DNA of 64,000 nucleotides, taken from positions 124,001-188,000 of the forward strand of contig CAKRJH010000003.1 in NCBI GenBank assembly GCA_934351255.1, given 5' to 3'. The notes under the pieces are model-generated. The model was not told where the DNA came from. It was given only the letters and a program-made list of their open reading frames with translations, and searched no databases. The DNA is from an uncultured Lachnospiraceae bacterium (lineage in GTDB: Bacteria > Bacillota > Clostridia > Lachnospirales > Lachnospiraceae). Every line of letters starts with the position of its first letter. Position 1 is the stretch's first letter. Position numbers and translations under genes: made by a program. Of the stretch, positions 17,515 to 23,579 are shown piece after piece.

Positions 17515-19135
17515 CATCCGCTTTATGGTGGTCCTTGGCCATCGTACAGGCTCCGGACTGGCTCATTCCGATCCCATGTCCAAATCCGCCGCCATAGACC
17601 ATCAGTCGGTCTCCGGCCACCCGCACGTAAAAGGCATTGGACGGCAGCATGGTCTGACCGGCCTGACGCAGTCCCCCGGTCAATGTCAGGGATCCATCCG
17701 AAATCTGCAGGATCCGCCGCATCACCGTGGTATCTGAGATCACGCGGCTGGTGTCTCCTATGATCCGAATTTCTTTGACCAGACCGCTCTTCGTCCGTCC
17801 GGTCACTTCCACTCCGGTCACATTGGCCACACCGCTTCTTGCGGAAATCTCCGACAAATTGACATGTGCATTCCAACGGTACCAGATGTCATCGCTGTCA
17901 TACATTTTCCAGTCACATTTCCGGATAAATTCCTCAAAATCCTGATTATCAGACAGATCCACTTTCTTCTCAGCCTGGTCTGCCGTCGTCTTTTCCTTGC
18001 CATCCCGGAGCTGCCATCGGCCAGTCAGATATTTTTCCTCTCCGCCCCATACCTCAGACGCATCCGCACTGTGCCCCCAGGAGGTCGCATAGTAATAGGT
18101 AGCCGCAAGATTATTTTTGTAGAGCAGCACCTGCCCCACCGTCTGCCGTACCGCCCGTATGGTACTTTTCGTCTCAGCAATGTTATTGTATACCTGAAAG
18201 GTCGTGCTGTCGTCCAGATCGGCCTGATACTGCGGATAACGGTTCCCGTCAAGCTGACGAAGCGCATAGCTTCTCGCACAGATGGCCTGCGCCTTGAGCG
18301 CCTCCAGCGGTGAACCGGTTCCGATCTCACTGGACACTACACTGTACAGATACTGTCCCAGTGTCACCTGGCTGACTACCGCCAGGCCGTCCTCGTAACC
18401 GGTAATGTCCAGCACGCCCCGATAACTCGGGTGTCCACAGGTTCGGGTGATGCTGCTTAACTGTAGCCTTCCATGGTCACTGCCCACCCGGACTGTCTGA
18501 CTGCCGTCCTCTCCGAGCTCTCCCATTGAAAAATAAATCTGTTCTCCTGCGCTGCAGTCATGCCGCACCCCATCTTTTTTGTAGTAAAATGCCTTGTCAC
18601 AGGTAATGACAACCTCCCGGTGCAGCAATGCCTCATAGCCATCCGTCTTGATCAGGACACGGATCTTTCTGGCATCGATCTTCTTCGCCCGCTTTTTCTG
18701 GCGCACAAGCTGCTCCTGACGCTGCTTTTCCTGTCTGGCCGCGATCTTCTCCTGCTGCGCCTGATACAGCCGCTCCGACAGCACGCACAGAAATAGCAGC
18801 ACCACAATACACGGTACTGCCACTCTCCAGTCTGATATATCAAATTTCTTTTGTGGCTTCCTCTTGGAAGATTTTCCGGTCATCCGCCGAGCAGACACTC
18901 CGGACTTTCTGCGGAACTGCGACGTTTTGCGTGTGGAGCGGATGCCTGCCGTGCTCCGCTTTCCGGCTGTCCCTCTCCGGCTCCGGCCGGATGCATTGCT
19001 TCGGCTCCCGCCGGTTGTCCTGCTTCGGCTCTGGCCGGTTGCCCTGCTTCGGCTCTGGCCGGTTGTCCTGCTTCGGTTCTGGCCGGTTGCCCTGCTTCGG
19101 CTCTGGCCGGATGGCCGTTTCTTTGTCGTGCTCAC
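17450..19135 (-). CDS. SpoIID/LytB-domain protein with N-terminal basic 8-residue repeats
   Basis: A 561-residue membrane-anchored protein. Residues 1-85 are very basic and include four copies of an eight-residue SRSRATGQ-type unit encoded by 24-bp tandem repeats. A single membrane segment follows (AVPCIVVLLFLCVLSERL, about residue 105), then a coiled linker (QQEKIAARQEKQRQEQ). The extracytoplasmic part carries the SpoIID signature: EIGTGSPLEALKAQAICARS and the final GGGFGHGIGMSQSGACTMA. SpoIID enzymes are peptidoglycan lytic transglycosylases that drive engulfment, and the LytB relatives modify amidases. The long arginine-rich head is unlike classical SpoIID. It probably starts with GTG at 19135. 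It is the last gene after the pyruvate-kinase-like and phospholipase-like genes. Confidence 0.85.
   Translation of the reverse strand: MSTTKKRPSGQSRSRATGQNRSRTTGQSRSRATGQSRSRTTGGSRSNASGRSRRGTAGKRSTAGIRSTRKTSQFRRKSGVSARRMTGKSSKRKPQKKFDISDWRVAVPCIVVLLFLCVLSERLYQAQQEKIAARQEKQRQEQLVRQKKRAKKIDARKIRVLIKTDGYEALLHREVVITCDKAFYYKKDGVRHDCSAGEQIYFSMGELGEDGSQTVRVGSDHGRLQLSSITRTCGHPSYRGVLDITGYEDGLAVVSQVTLGQYLYSVVSSEIGTGSPLEALKAQAICARSYALRQLDGNRYPQYQADLDDSTTFQVYNNIAETKSTIRAVRQTVGQVLLYKNNLAATYYYATSWGHSADASEVWGGEEKYLTGRWQLRDGKEKTTADQAEKKVDLSDNQDFEEFIRKCDWKMYDSDDIWYRWNAHVNLSEISARSGVANVTGVEVTGRTKSGLVKEIRIIGDTSRVISDTTVMRRILQISDGSLTLTGGLRQAGQTMLPSNAFYVRVAGDRLMVYGGGFGHGIGMSQSGACTMAKDHHKADAILSFYYPGCHVGYPKTKKGN
19011..19106 (-). 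repeat. Four 24-bp in-frame tandem repeats in the SpoIID-like gene
   Basis: Units begin at 19011, 19035, 19059 and 19083 and differ by only one or two bases each. They encode alternating SRSRATGQ and SRSRTTGQ octapeptides in the basic cytoplasmic head. Near-identical in-frame units are likely to change copy number by slippage or recombination. Confidence 0.95.
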
Positions 19136-19160
19136 TCTTTCTTAGCCCCTTTTACCATGA

Positions 19161-19871
19161 TCATCTCATATACAGATATTTTTCCATCCGTGCCGCCACA
19201 ATCTGCGTCGTATCGCGGATAAATGCGGCCGCCCTCTCATACGTGTAATATTTCGGAGTCTCGACAGGTTTCTCCTCATCAAAGAAGAAATCCAGCACCC
19301 AACGCGCACTGTCCTGAATCTCCTGTGCACTCACAAGCCCCGGGATCTCAATGTCCGGAACCTGGCTCAGCCATTCTTTGACCTGTCTCATGCCGGCGGC
19401 CTCCCTGGCCAGTCTCCGGTCGATCTGGTTCACATCATATGAAAAATGCGTAAAGGTCTCCATATCGTACTGGGTCAGTCCCAACGCATCCTCGATCTTC
19501 TCCATAAACTCAGGACGAACTGTCAGCATAAACACCTCGTCGGTCAGAATGTGGGTCACATAGCCCAGATACAGATCCAAATCCGGCGTCTCCTCCTGAC
19601 AGAAATGATCCACAAACATACAGATTCTCTGATGAAATTTCTCCTGATTGCGCGGAAATGCAAAGTCCGCGTCCGCAATGCCATCCCGGAAATGGGTGTG
19701 CATCTTCATCGGACGCTTATAATCCGGTCTGGACATCACGCTGTCCGGGCACAGATTGCCCAGCATAAAACGCTGTCTGTCCTGAATATGTATATCCTCG
19801 GGATTATCCCTCTTACTCCATCGTTCCAGTAAATTCCAGGCTACCACAAAATGTTCTACTGATCCTGCCAT
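19161..19871 (-). CDS. Zinc-dependent phospholipase C-like protein
   Basis: A 236-residue cytoplasmic protein resembling the zinc-dependent phospholipase C superfamily. It has a histidine/aspartate-rich start (VEHFVVAWNLLERW), then FMLGNLCPDSV, HTHFRDGIADADF, FVDHFC and YLGYVTHILTDEVF, which supply candidate metal ligands. Typical short members are annotated only by domain. There is no signal peptide, so an exported lipase role is unlikely. It sits 65 bases downstream of the pyruvate-kinase-like gene and 25 bases upstream of the SpoIID-like gene, on the same strand, so the three probably form one transcript. Function is uncertain. Confidence 0.7.
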   Translation of the reverse strand: MAGSVEHFVVAWNLLERWSKRDNPEDIHIQDRQRFMLGNLCPDSVMSRPDYKRPMKMHTHFRDGIADADFAFPRNQEKFHQRICMFVDHFCQEETPDLDLYLGYVTHILTDEVFMLTVRPEFMEKIEDALGLTQYDMETFTHFSYDVNQIDRRLAREAAGMRQVKEWLSQVPDIEIPGLVSAQEIQDSARWVLDFFFDEEKPVETPKYYTYERAAAFIRDTTQIVAARMEKYLYMR

Positions 19872-19936
19872 CGTATTCTCGTTTTCCTTTCCCGGCCTGC
19901 CGGCTCCGTGCCACAGGCAGCATATTCTATGTTATA

Positions 19937-20983
19937 TCAATATGACTCGTCACCGATCTTATAACCGGCGGTCTTCACCAGATAGGTCATCGCCTCCACC
20001 GGATACCGGCCCGCTGCCGTCTCACCGGTCAGCATCAGTGCCTGAGCTCCCTGTCTCACCGCCTGGTAGATATCACTGACCTCCGCTCTGGTAGGAACCG
20101 GTGTCTCCTGCATCGAATGAAGCATCTGTGTCACCACCATAAACGGTTTTGCCGCCTCACGGCATCGTCCGGCGATCCTCTCCTGCCATGCCGGCAGTTC
20201 CCACAAAGGCATATTCATGCCGAGATCTCCACGGGCGATCACGATCATATCACTGTCGGGCAGGATCTCATCCAGTGCATGGATTCCCTGCCTGTTCTCA
20301 ATCTTTGAAAAAATGCGTACCTGCGAACATCCTCTCTGATCCAATGTCTGCCGCAAATTCTTCACATCATGTCCTCCACGGACAAACGGAAGCATCACAG
20401 CATCCACACCACACTGCACAAACAGCGTCATATTCTCCAGATCCTGTCTGCACAGCGTCGGAAGATCGATCTCGATCCCCGGAAGAGACAGACTCTTGCG
20501 CGAGCCCAGAGTCCCTCCCTGCTGCACCAGACAATGCACAACGTCCCGCTCCACGCGTGTCACACGCAGACGGATCAGCCCATCATCCAGCAGGATCTCC
20601 TGCTCCGGCTCCAGATGACCAGGCACCGGATCCGGCACACAGATCACGCTGTGTCTGCCGTCCCCACTGTCACTCTCCATCGCCATAGCGGACTCAGAGA
20701 TCAGCACCACATCCTGTCCTTCTTCCAGCATAAGCGGCTGCGCCAGTGCCCCAATCCTGAGCTCCGGCCCCTGCAGATCCACCAGGAGCTGACAGTCTCT
20801 GCCGGTGCGTTCCCGGACCTGCTGCAATGCCTCCAGCCAAGGGCCGGCCTGTCGCAGACTCAGGTGAGAGAGATTCAGCCGAATCCCCGTCATCCCACAG
20901 TCAAGCAGCGCCTCCAGCGTCTCCACTGTATGGCAGCTCTCCCCAAATGTTCCGTAAAACTCCATACGCATCTCCGATTTCAT
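19937..20983 (-). CDS. Pyruvate-kinase-like protein lacking the C-terminal allosteric domain
   Basis: A 348-residue protein clearly related to pyruvate kinase: IRLNLSH, VDLQGPELR, FSKIENRQG, IVIARGDLG, VTQMLHSM, PTRAEVSDIYQAV and MLTGETAAGRYPVEA. These cover the A/B barrel with the catalytic lysine and metal ligands (KIEN, ARGDLG) retained. However, DTKGPEIR has become DLQGPELR (the T and K are lost), the first strand is highly diverged (EFYGTFGESC), and the protein stops straight after the GETA helix, so the roughly 120-residue C-terminal domain is missing. A full pyruvate kinase is about 470-590 residues. It is probably a paralogue with changed activity or regulation rather than the main glycolytic enzyme. 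Confidence 0.85.
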   Translation of the reverse strand: MKSEMRMEFYGTFGESCHTVETLEALLDCGMTGIRLNLSHLSLRQAGPWLEALQQVRERTGRDCQLLVDLQGPELRIGALAQPLMLEEGQDVVLISESAMAMESDSGDGRHSVICVPDPVPGHLEPEQEILLDDGLIRLRVTRVERDVVHCLVQQGGTLGSRKSLSLPGIEIDLPTLCRQDLENMTLFVQCGVDAVMLPFVRGGHDVKNLRQTLDQRGCSQVRIFSKIENRQGIHALDEILPDSDMIVIARGDLGMNMPLWELPAWQERIAGRCREAAKPFMVVTQMLHSMQETPVPTRAEVSDIYQAVRQGAQALMLTGETAAGRYPVEAMTYLVKTAGYKIGDESY

Positions 20984-21061
20984 ATTCTACCAGTTAGTAT
21001 ACCACAAAACCAAAGACCTTCCTATGCATTTTTCAAATAACACACAACAAATATAGAAGAA

Positions 21062-21090
21062 AAAAGCACCCTGTACAACAGAGTGCTTTT
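21062..21090 (-). terminator. Terminator beyond the tRNA-end duplicate
   Basis: Arms AAAAGCACCCTGT and ACAGAGTGCTTTT with a three-base loop; on the minus strand a run of T follows. It lies just past the 20-bp tRNA-Thr duplicate, as expected if it is the original terminator of the tRNA gene before insertion. It now ends the Phd transcript. Confidence 0.75.
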
Positions 21091-21114
21091 CACTGCATAG
21101 CCTATGCTACTGTA

Positions 21115-21134
21115 AGCTGAAAAAGGGACTTGAA
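21115..21134 (-). repeat. Displaced copy of the tRNA-Thr 3' end (attachment-site-like)
   Basis: These 20 bases are identical to 21910-21929, which form the 3' part of tRNA-Thr from the T-loop to the discriminator base. Identity ends abruptly on both sides. This is the footprint left when a tyrosine-recombinase element integrates at a tRNA 3' end and restores the gene. The two copies bracket 775 bases. Confidence 0.8.
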
Positions 21135-21155
21135 TATCTAATACGGTAATTCCCT

Positions 21156-21413
21156 TTAAACATTGACTGCCTCCCTCATTTTCGCAAACATCTCCTCATG
21201 GGTATAGCGTTCTGTGATCTCTTCTGCCATCCTATCCGCAACATCTAATGCATCCTCAACAGATTCCGTCAGCTTTGAGTATGCCTCAATGCTCATGACT
21301 ACCATTGATCCATATCCGTTTTTCGTCAAATATACAGGTTCACCGTTTTTTACAGTGGTCTCGATTTCCGTAAACTTATTTCTCAAATCTGAAACAGGTC
21401 TAATCTCTATCAT
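21156..21413 (-). CDS. Phd/YefM-family antitoxin, apparently orphan
   Basis: An 85-residue protein beginning MIEIRPVSDLRNKFTEI, with the later PVYLTKNGYGSMVVMSIEAY strand-helix that marks the Phd/YefM fold. In type II toxin-antitoxin modules this protein represses its own promoter and neutralises a RelE or Doc toxin. No toxin gene is found: downstream lies only the tRNA-end duplicate and a terminator, and upstream lies an insertion-sequence remnant. The start at 21413 has a strong AAGGAGGAG site; upstream in-frame codons are ignored. It lies between the two attachment-like repeats, so it is probably a leftover of the integrated element. Confidence 0.85.
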   Translation of the reverse strand: MIEIRPVSDLRNKFTEIETTVKNGEPVYLTKNGYGSMVVMSIEAYSKLTESVEDALDVADRMAEEITERYTHEEMFAKMREAVNV

Positions 21414-21542
21414 AAGCTCCTCCTTATCATAATTTTGATAAAATTGTGCCATCCTTATTATATACAACTTATCGAAAATTAGCAACCGATGTTCAGGACA
21501 ATCTCATAAAGAATCAACACTGTCAAAAAACGTCCCTCGACT

Positions 21543-21620
21543 TTAAGAAGAAAAAGACAGACCATATTTGCTATTTCTCAGTGTGAGCATTTCCTGTTCT
21601 GTAAACTTTCTGTTTGCCAT
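21543..21620 (-). pseudogene. Remnant of a transposase start (25 codons)
   Basis: A strong ribosome-binding site (GGAGGAAATT) precedes an ATG at 21620, and the reading frame begins MANRKFTEQEMLTLRNSKY before ending at a stop after 25 codons. This beginning resembles the N-terminus of helix-turn-helix transposase proteins of IS3-like elements common in Lachnospiraceae; the resemblance is from memory and needs a search. A good promoter lies upstream (TTGACT at 21670-21665, 17 bases, TACAAT at 21647-21642). The rest of the gene is missing, so this is an insertion-sequence end fused to unrelated DNA. Confidence 0.5.
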
Positions 21621-21681
21621 AATTTCCTCCAATTCATTTTTATTGTAATATCAATCTGAATCGGAGTCAAAAAAGCGATTT

Positions 21682-21832
21682 TGTCCAAAATAAAGGGGTT
21701 CATCAAAACCATGTCCGAATTTAAGGGTTCCCTGTAAACTCATTGTCTAGATTTAAGGGTTTTCATTAAAACTTACTGTCCAATGGTAAGGGTTTTAAAA
21801 ACTCAAACTGTCTAATCTATAGGGTACATTTT
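21682..21832. repeat. Five imperfect 30-33-bp direct repeats, probably a transposon end
   Basis: TGTC-starting units begin at 21682, 21712, 21744, 21777 and 21809. Each has the form TGTCnnAnnnnAAGGGTT, followed by 12 to 15 poorly conserved bases. They lie upstream of the broken transposase start. Multiple spaced binding sites of this kind are typical of ends recognised by cooperative transposases. The exact family is not recognised. Confidence 0.65.
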
Positions 21833-21867
21833 ACTGCACTCTATCAGGAAGTTGCCCTAAAATAATA

Positions 21868-21902
21868 AAAAGCCTTAGAAACACTGAATTTCTAGGGCTT
21901 TT
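21868..21902 (-). terminator. Terminator of tRNA-Thr
   Basis: Arms AAAAGCCTTAGAAA and TTTCTAGGGCTTTT (one mismatch) with a seven-base loop, eight bases past the tRNA 3' end, followed on the minus strand by TTATTATTTT. Confidence 0.8.
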
Positions 21903-21909
21903 ATATCGA

Positions 21910-21982
21910 AGCTGAAAAAGGGACTTGAACCCTCGACCCCTTCATTACGAGTGAAGTGCTCTACCAACTGAGCTATTTCAGC
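21910..21982 (-). tRNA. tRNA-Thr (anticodon CGU)
   Basis: A complete 73-base cloverleaf on the minus strand. The acceptor stem is GCTGAAA/TTTCAGC, the D-arm contains AGCTCAGTTGGTAGAGC, the anticodon arm is CTTCA-CTCGTAA-TGAAG giving CGU, and the T-arm contains GGTTCAAGTCC. No CCA is encoded. It reads ACG codons. Its last 20 bases are duplicated at 21115-21134, marking it as an integration site. Confidence 0.96.
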
Positions 21983-22018
21983 ATTTGTCAGTCTCGTACT
22001 ACGAAACCGACAATCTAA

Positions 22019-22047
22019 AGTATACTTGGTATTCTCTTATTTGTCAA
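22019..22047 (-). promoter_or_regulatory. tRNA-Thr promoter
   Basis: TTGACA at 22047-22042, a 17-base spacer, TATACT at 22024-22019, 37 bases before the tRNA 5' end. The tRNA therefore keeps its own promoter on the side facing the effector operon. Confidence 0.8.
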
Positions 22048-22129
22048 TAAAGCAAATGGTTTTTCTTTGAATCCTGAAATGAAATTTTAAGTTGATTAAC
22101 CATTTTACATTTTCCCATCACTATGTTAT

Positions 22130-22579
22130 TTAACATTTATCAAATGCTTCTTGAAAAATAACATTTAAAGCATCATAAAATGCATGCTCTTCTTTTTGAT
22201 TTTTAGGTCCCAAAAGAGCTTTTCCAAGAACACCCATCTGCCGAGTTGATACTTCTCTTCTCCAGTTTTTGCTGTCTCCGATCATATATTGTGTCAAATA
22301 ACAACCATTTTCATTATTGTCTAATGCAAACGCATATCCATAATAATCGTTCATATGCATCGTATTATATATTGTAATACATGGATACACTCTTCCAAAA
22401 AGTCCTTTTTTCTTACATTCATCTTTGGTAATCGTTAAATTAATTCCATTCAGCTCTGCCAAGTCCGATATAATCTGTGCAAACAAATCTAATGAAAAAT
22501 CACCTCGACAAAATAATGGATTACCACAAATTCTTTCATCTAATACTTTAATCATTTTTTCTTTCGATGTATAAAACAT
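22130..22579 (-). CDS. Probable immunity protein for the adjacent nuclease
   Basis: A 149-residue soluble protein with no recognised family. It is predicted to be mixed alpha/beta, without a signal peptide, and contains a central aromatic-rich strand region (VYPCITIYNTMHMNDYYGYA). Its position is the main clue: last gene of the operon, directly behind a gene encoding a DNA/RNA non-specific nuclease domain, which is where polymorphic toxin systems place the specific immunity gene. It does not look like the EsaG/DUF600 immunity family. The ATG at 22579 has a clear AGAAAGGAG site. About 200 bases separate it from the nuclease stop; they hold no convincing gene but contain a second, unused-looking GGAGGAAATA motif. 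Confidence 0.6.
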   Translation of the reverse strand: MFYTSKEKMIKVLDERICGNPLFCRGDFSLDLFAQIISDLAELNGINLTITKDECKKKGLFGRVYPCITIYNTMHMNDYYGYAFALDNNENGCYLTQYMIGDSKNWRREVSTRQMGVLGKALLGPKNQKEEHAFYDALNVIFQEAFDKC

Positions 22580-22785
22580 CTGCTCCTTTCTACATAATAT
22601 ACAAGTTCAGGTTAGATAACGTATTTCCTCCTTTCTGTAGCTTTGTTAAATTTATCGTCTGTTCAAACGATATTTATCCTCATAAAATGCCATTCCTATT
22701 TGGGCACTCTTACAAGCATCTGAATCTCAATATTCCGGATTTCCGTAAAGTAAATCCAATTCTGGTGAACAAACATCGCAATAAT

Positions 22786-23238
22786 TTATATATCGTCTGC
22801 TTCTTCCGAAAGTTCAAACTCTTCTTCATTTAGATTTTCATTTGTTAAAGAAAAAACTTCTTCTTGTTTTTGACCTCTTTGATCTGTAATCGTATAGCGT
22901 CCCATTATTGCATGTGGACGCTTCGTATTATCCTGATAATACGGTTCAATTTCGACATGTACTTCATTACCGCGCTCTAATTCATCAGCCCAGGTGTTTT
23001 CAAATGTTTTATATGCACTCCGGTTTATAAAACGATTCTGTGCAATCAAATTATTTAATTCACCACTTCCACCAAAGCGGCTGCCGATCAAATGTCCTCC
23101 ATCGTCTGTATCACGCCGAAATTCACCTCCTGCTTTTAATTGAGCAGAAGTATCTCTTACCCCCTGTTCCAAGCGCAAATCTCCCTCCGCCAAAATAATT
23201 CTTCCCTCATCATCTTTTTCATATGAATATCCATTCAT
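22786..23238 (-). CDS. DNA/RNA non-specific endonuclease domain (frame -1 part of a split toxin)
   Basis: This 150-residue frame carries a beta-beta-alpha-metal nuclease of the polymorphic-toxin type: the core DTDDGGHLIGSRFGG with the catalytic histidine, then LNNLIAQNRFINRSAYKTFE. The C-terminus is acidic (NEEEFELSEEADD). In-frame sequence continues upstream of ATG 23238 without a stop as far as the A9 run at 23268-23260, and ATG 23238 has no ribosome-binding site. It is therefore probably not translated independently but reached by a -1 shift from the acidic protein upstream, which would give one product of about 270 residues. Alternatives are a simple frameshift mutation, phase variation or a sequencing error in the homopolymer. 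Confidence 0.75.
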   Translation of the reverse strand: MNGYSYEKDDEGRIILAEGDLRLEQGVRDTSAQLKAGGEFRRDTDDGGHLIGSRFGGSGELNNLIAQNRFINRSAYKTFENTWADELERGNEVHVEIEPYYQDNTKRPHAIMGRYTITDQRGQKQEEVFSLTNENLNEEEFELSEEADDI

Positions 23239-23268
23239 TTCATATGAATTTATCTCGTCTTTTTTTTT
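23218..23268 (-). promoter_or_regulatory. Candidate -1 frameshift signal: A9 slippery run plus downstream stem
   Basis: On the minus strand the codons are GTA AAA AAA AAG ACG AGA TAA, with A9 at 23268-23260. The heptamer A-AAA-AAG is in the correct phase, as in dnaX. Ten bases after it, two copies of the palindrome TTCATATGAA (23248-23239 and 23227-23218) can pair as a 10-bp stem with an 11-base loop. The -1 frame continues into the nuclease domain. Confidence 0.55.
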
Positions 23269-23579
23269 ACATACTCATAAACCTCTGGATCTTCATCTTC
23301 CCCCATCTCCTCCCACTCATCAAGCATTTGATTTAATTCATCAGAAATATCTTGTTCTTCATAATCTTCTCTGACATCGGGTTCCATATCTCCTACATCT
23401 TCATAGTCCTCTGAAATGTCGACTTCATCAGGGTAATATTCTGCAACTTCATCATAGTCAATATCACTTGCATCATACTCCACATCTTTAACACCAAGCA
23501 TATCATCCAACACAGGGGTATCTGCAATATCACTACCGATATCATCAACATATTCCATATCACAACTCATATCATCCAT
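23250..23579 (-). CDS. Highly acidic protein, zero-frame N-terminal part of the split nuclease toxin
   Basis: A 109-residue protein extremely rich in aspartate, glutamate and tyrosine (for example DIDYDEVAEYYPDEVDI). It ends YVKKKTR just after an A9 run. Its ATG at 23579 overlaps the TGA of the ATPase gene (23574-23572), so it is translationally coupled; a GTG at 23588 is less likely. Such acidity could mimic nucleic acid and hold the linked nuclease inactive, or act as a docking tag for the ATPase; both are inferences. A -1 shift at A-AAA-AAG (23265-23259) leads straight into the nuclease frame. If no shift happens, translation stops three codons later, giving only this acidic peptide. Confidence 0.7.
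   Translation of the reverse strand: MDDMSCDMEYVDDIGSDIADTPVLDDMLGVKDVEYDASDIDYDEVAEYYPDEVDISEDYEDVGDMEPDVREDYEEQDISDELNQMLDEWEEMGEDEDPEVYEYVKKKTR

Noticed and set aside
21682..21832. CRISPR-like array of regularly spaced repeats
   Set aside because: The conserved part is only about 15 bases and imperfect, the intervening stretches are 12-15 bases rather than about 30, and no cas genes are present. A transposon end fits better.
22580..22785. A missed small gene between the nuclease and immunity genes
   Set aside because: There is a good GGAGGAAATA motif, but no start codon follows at the right distance, and the longest ATG frame has 26 codons without a ribosome-binding site.
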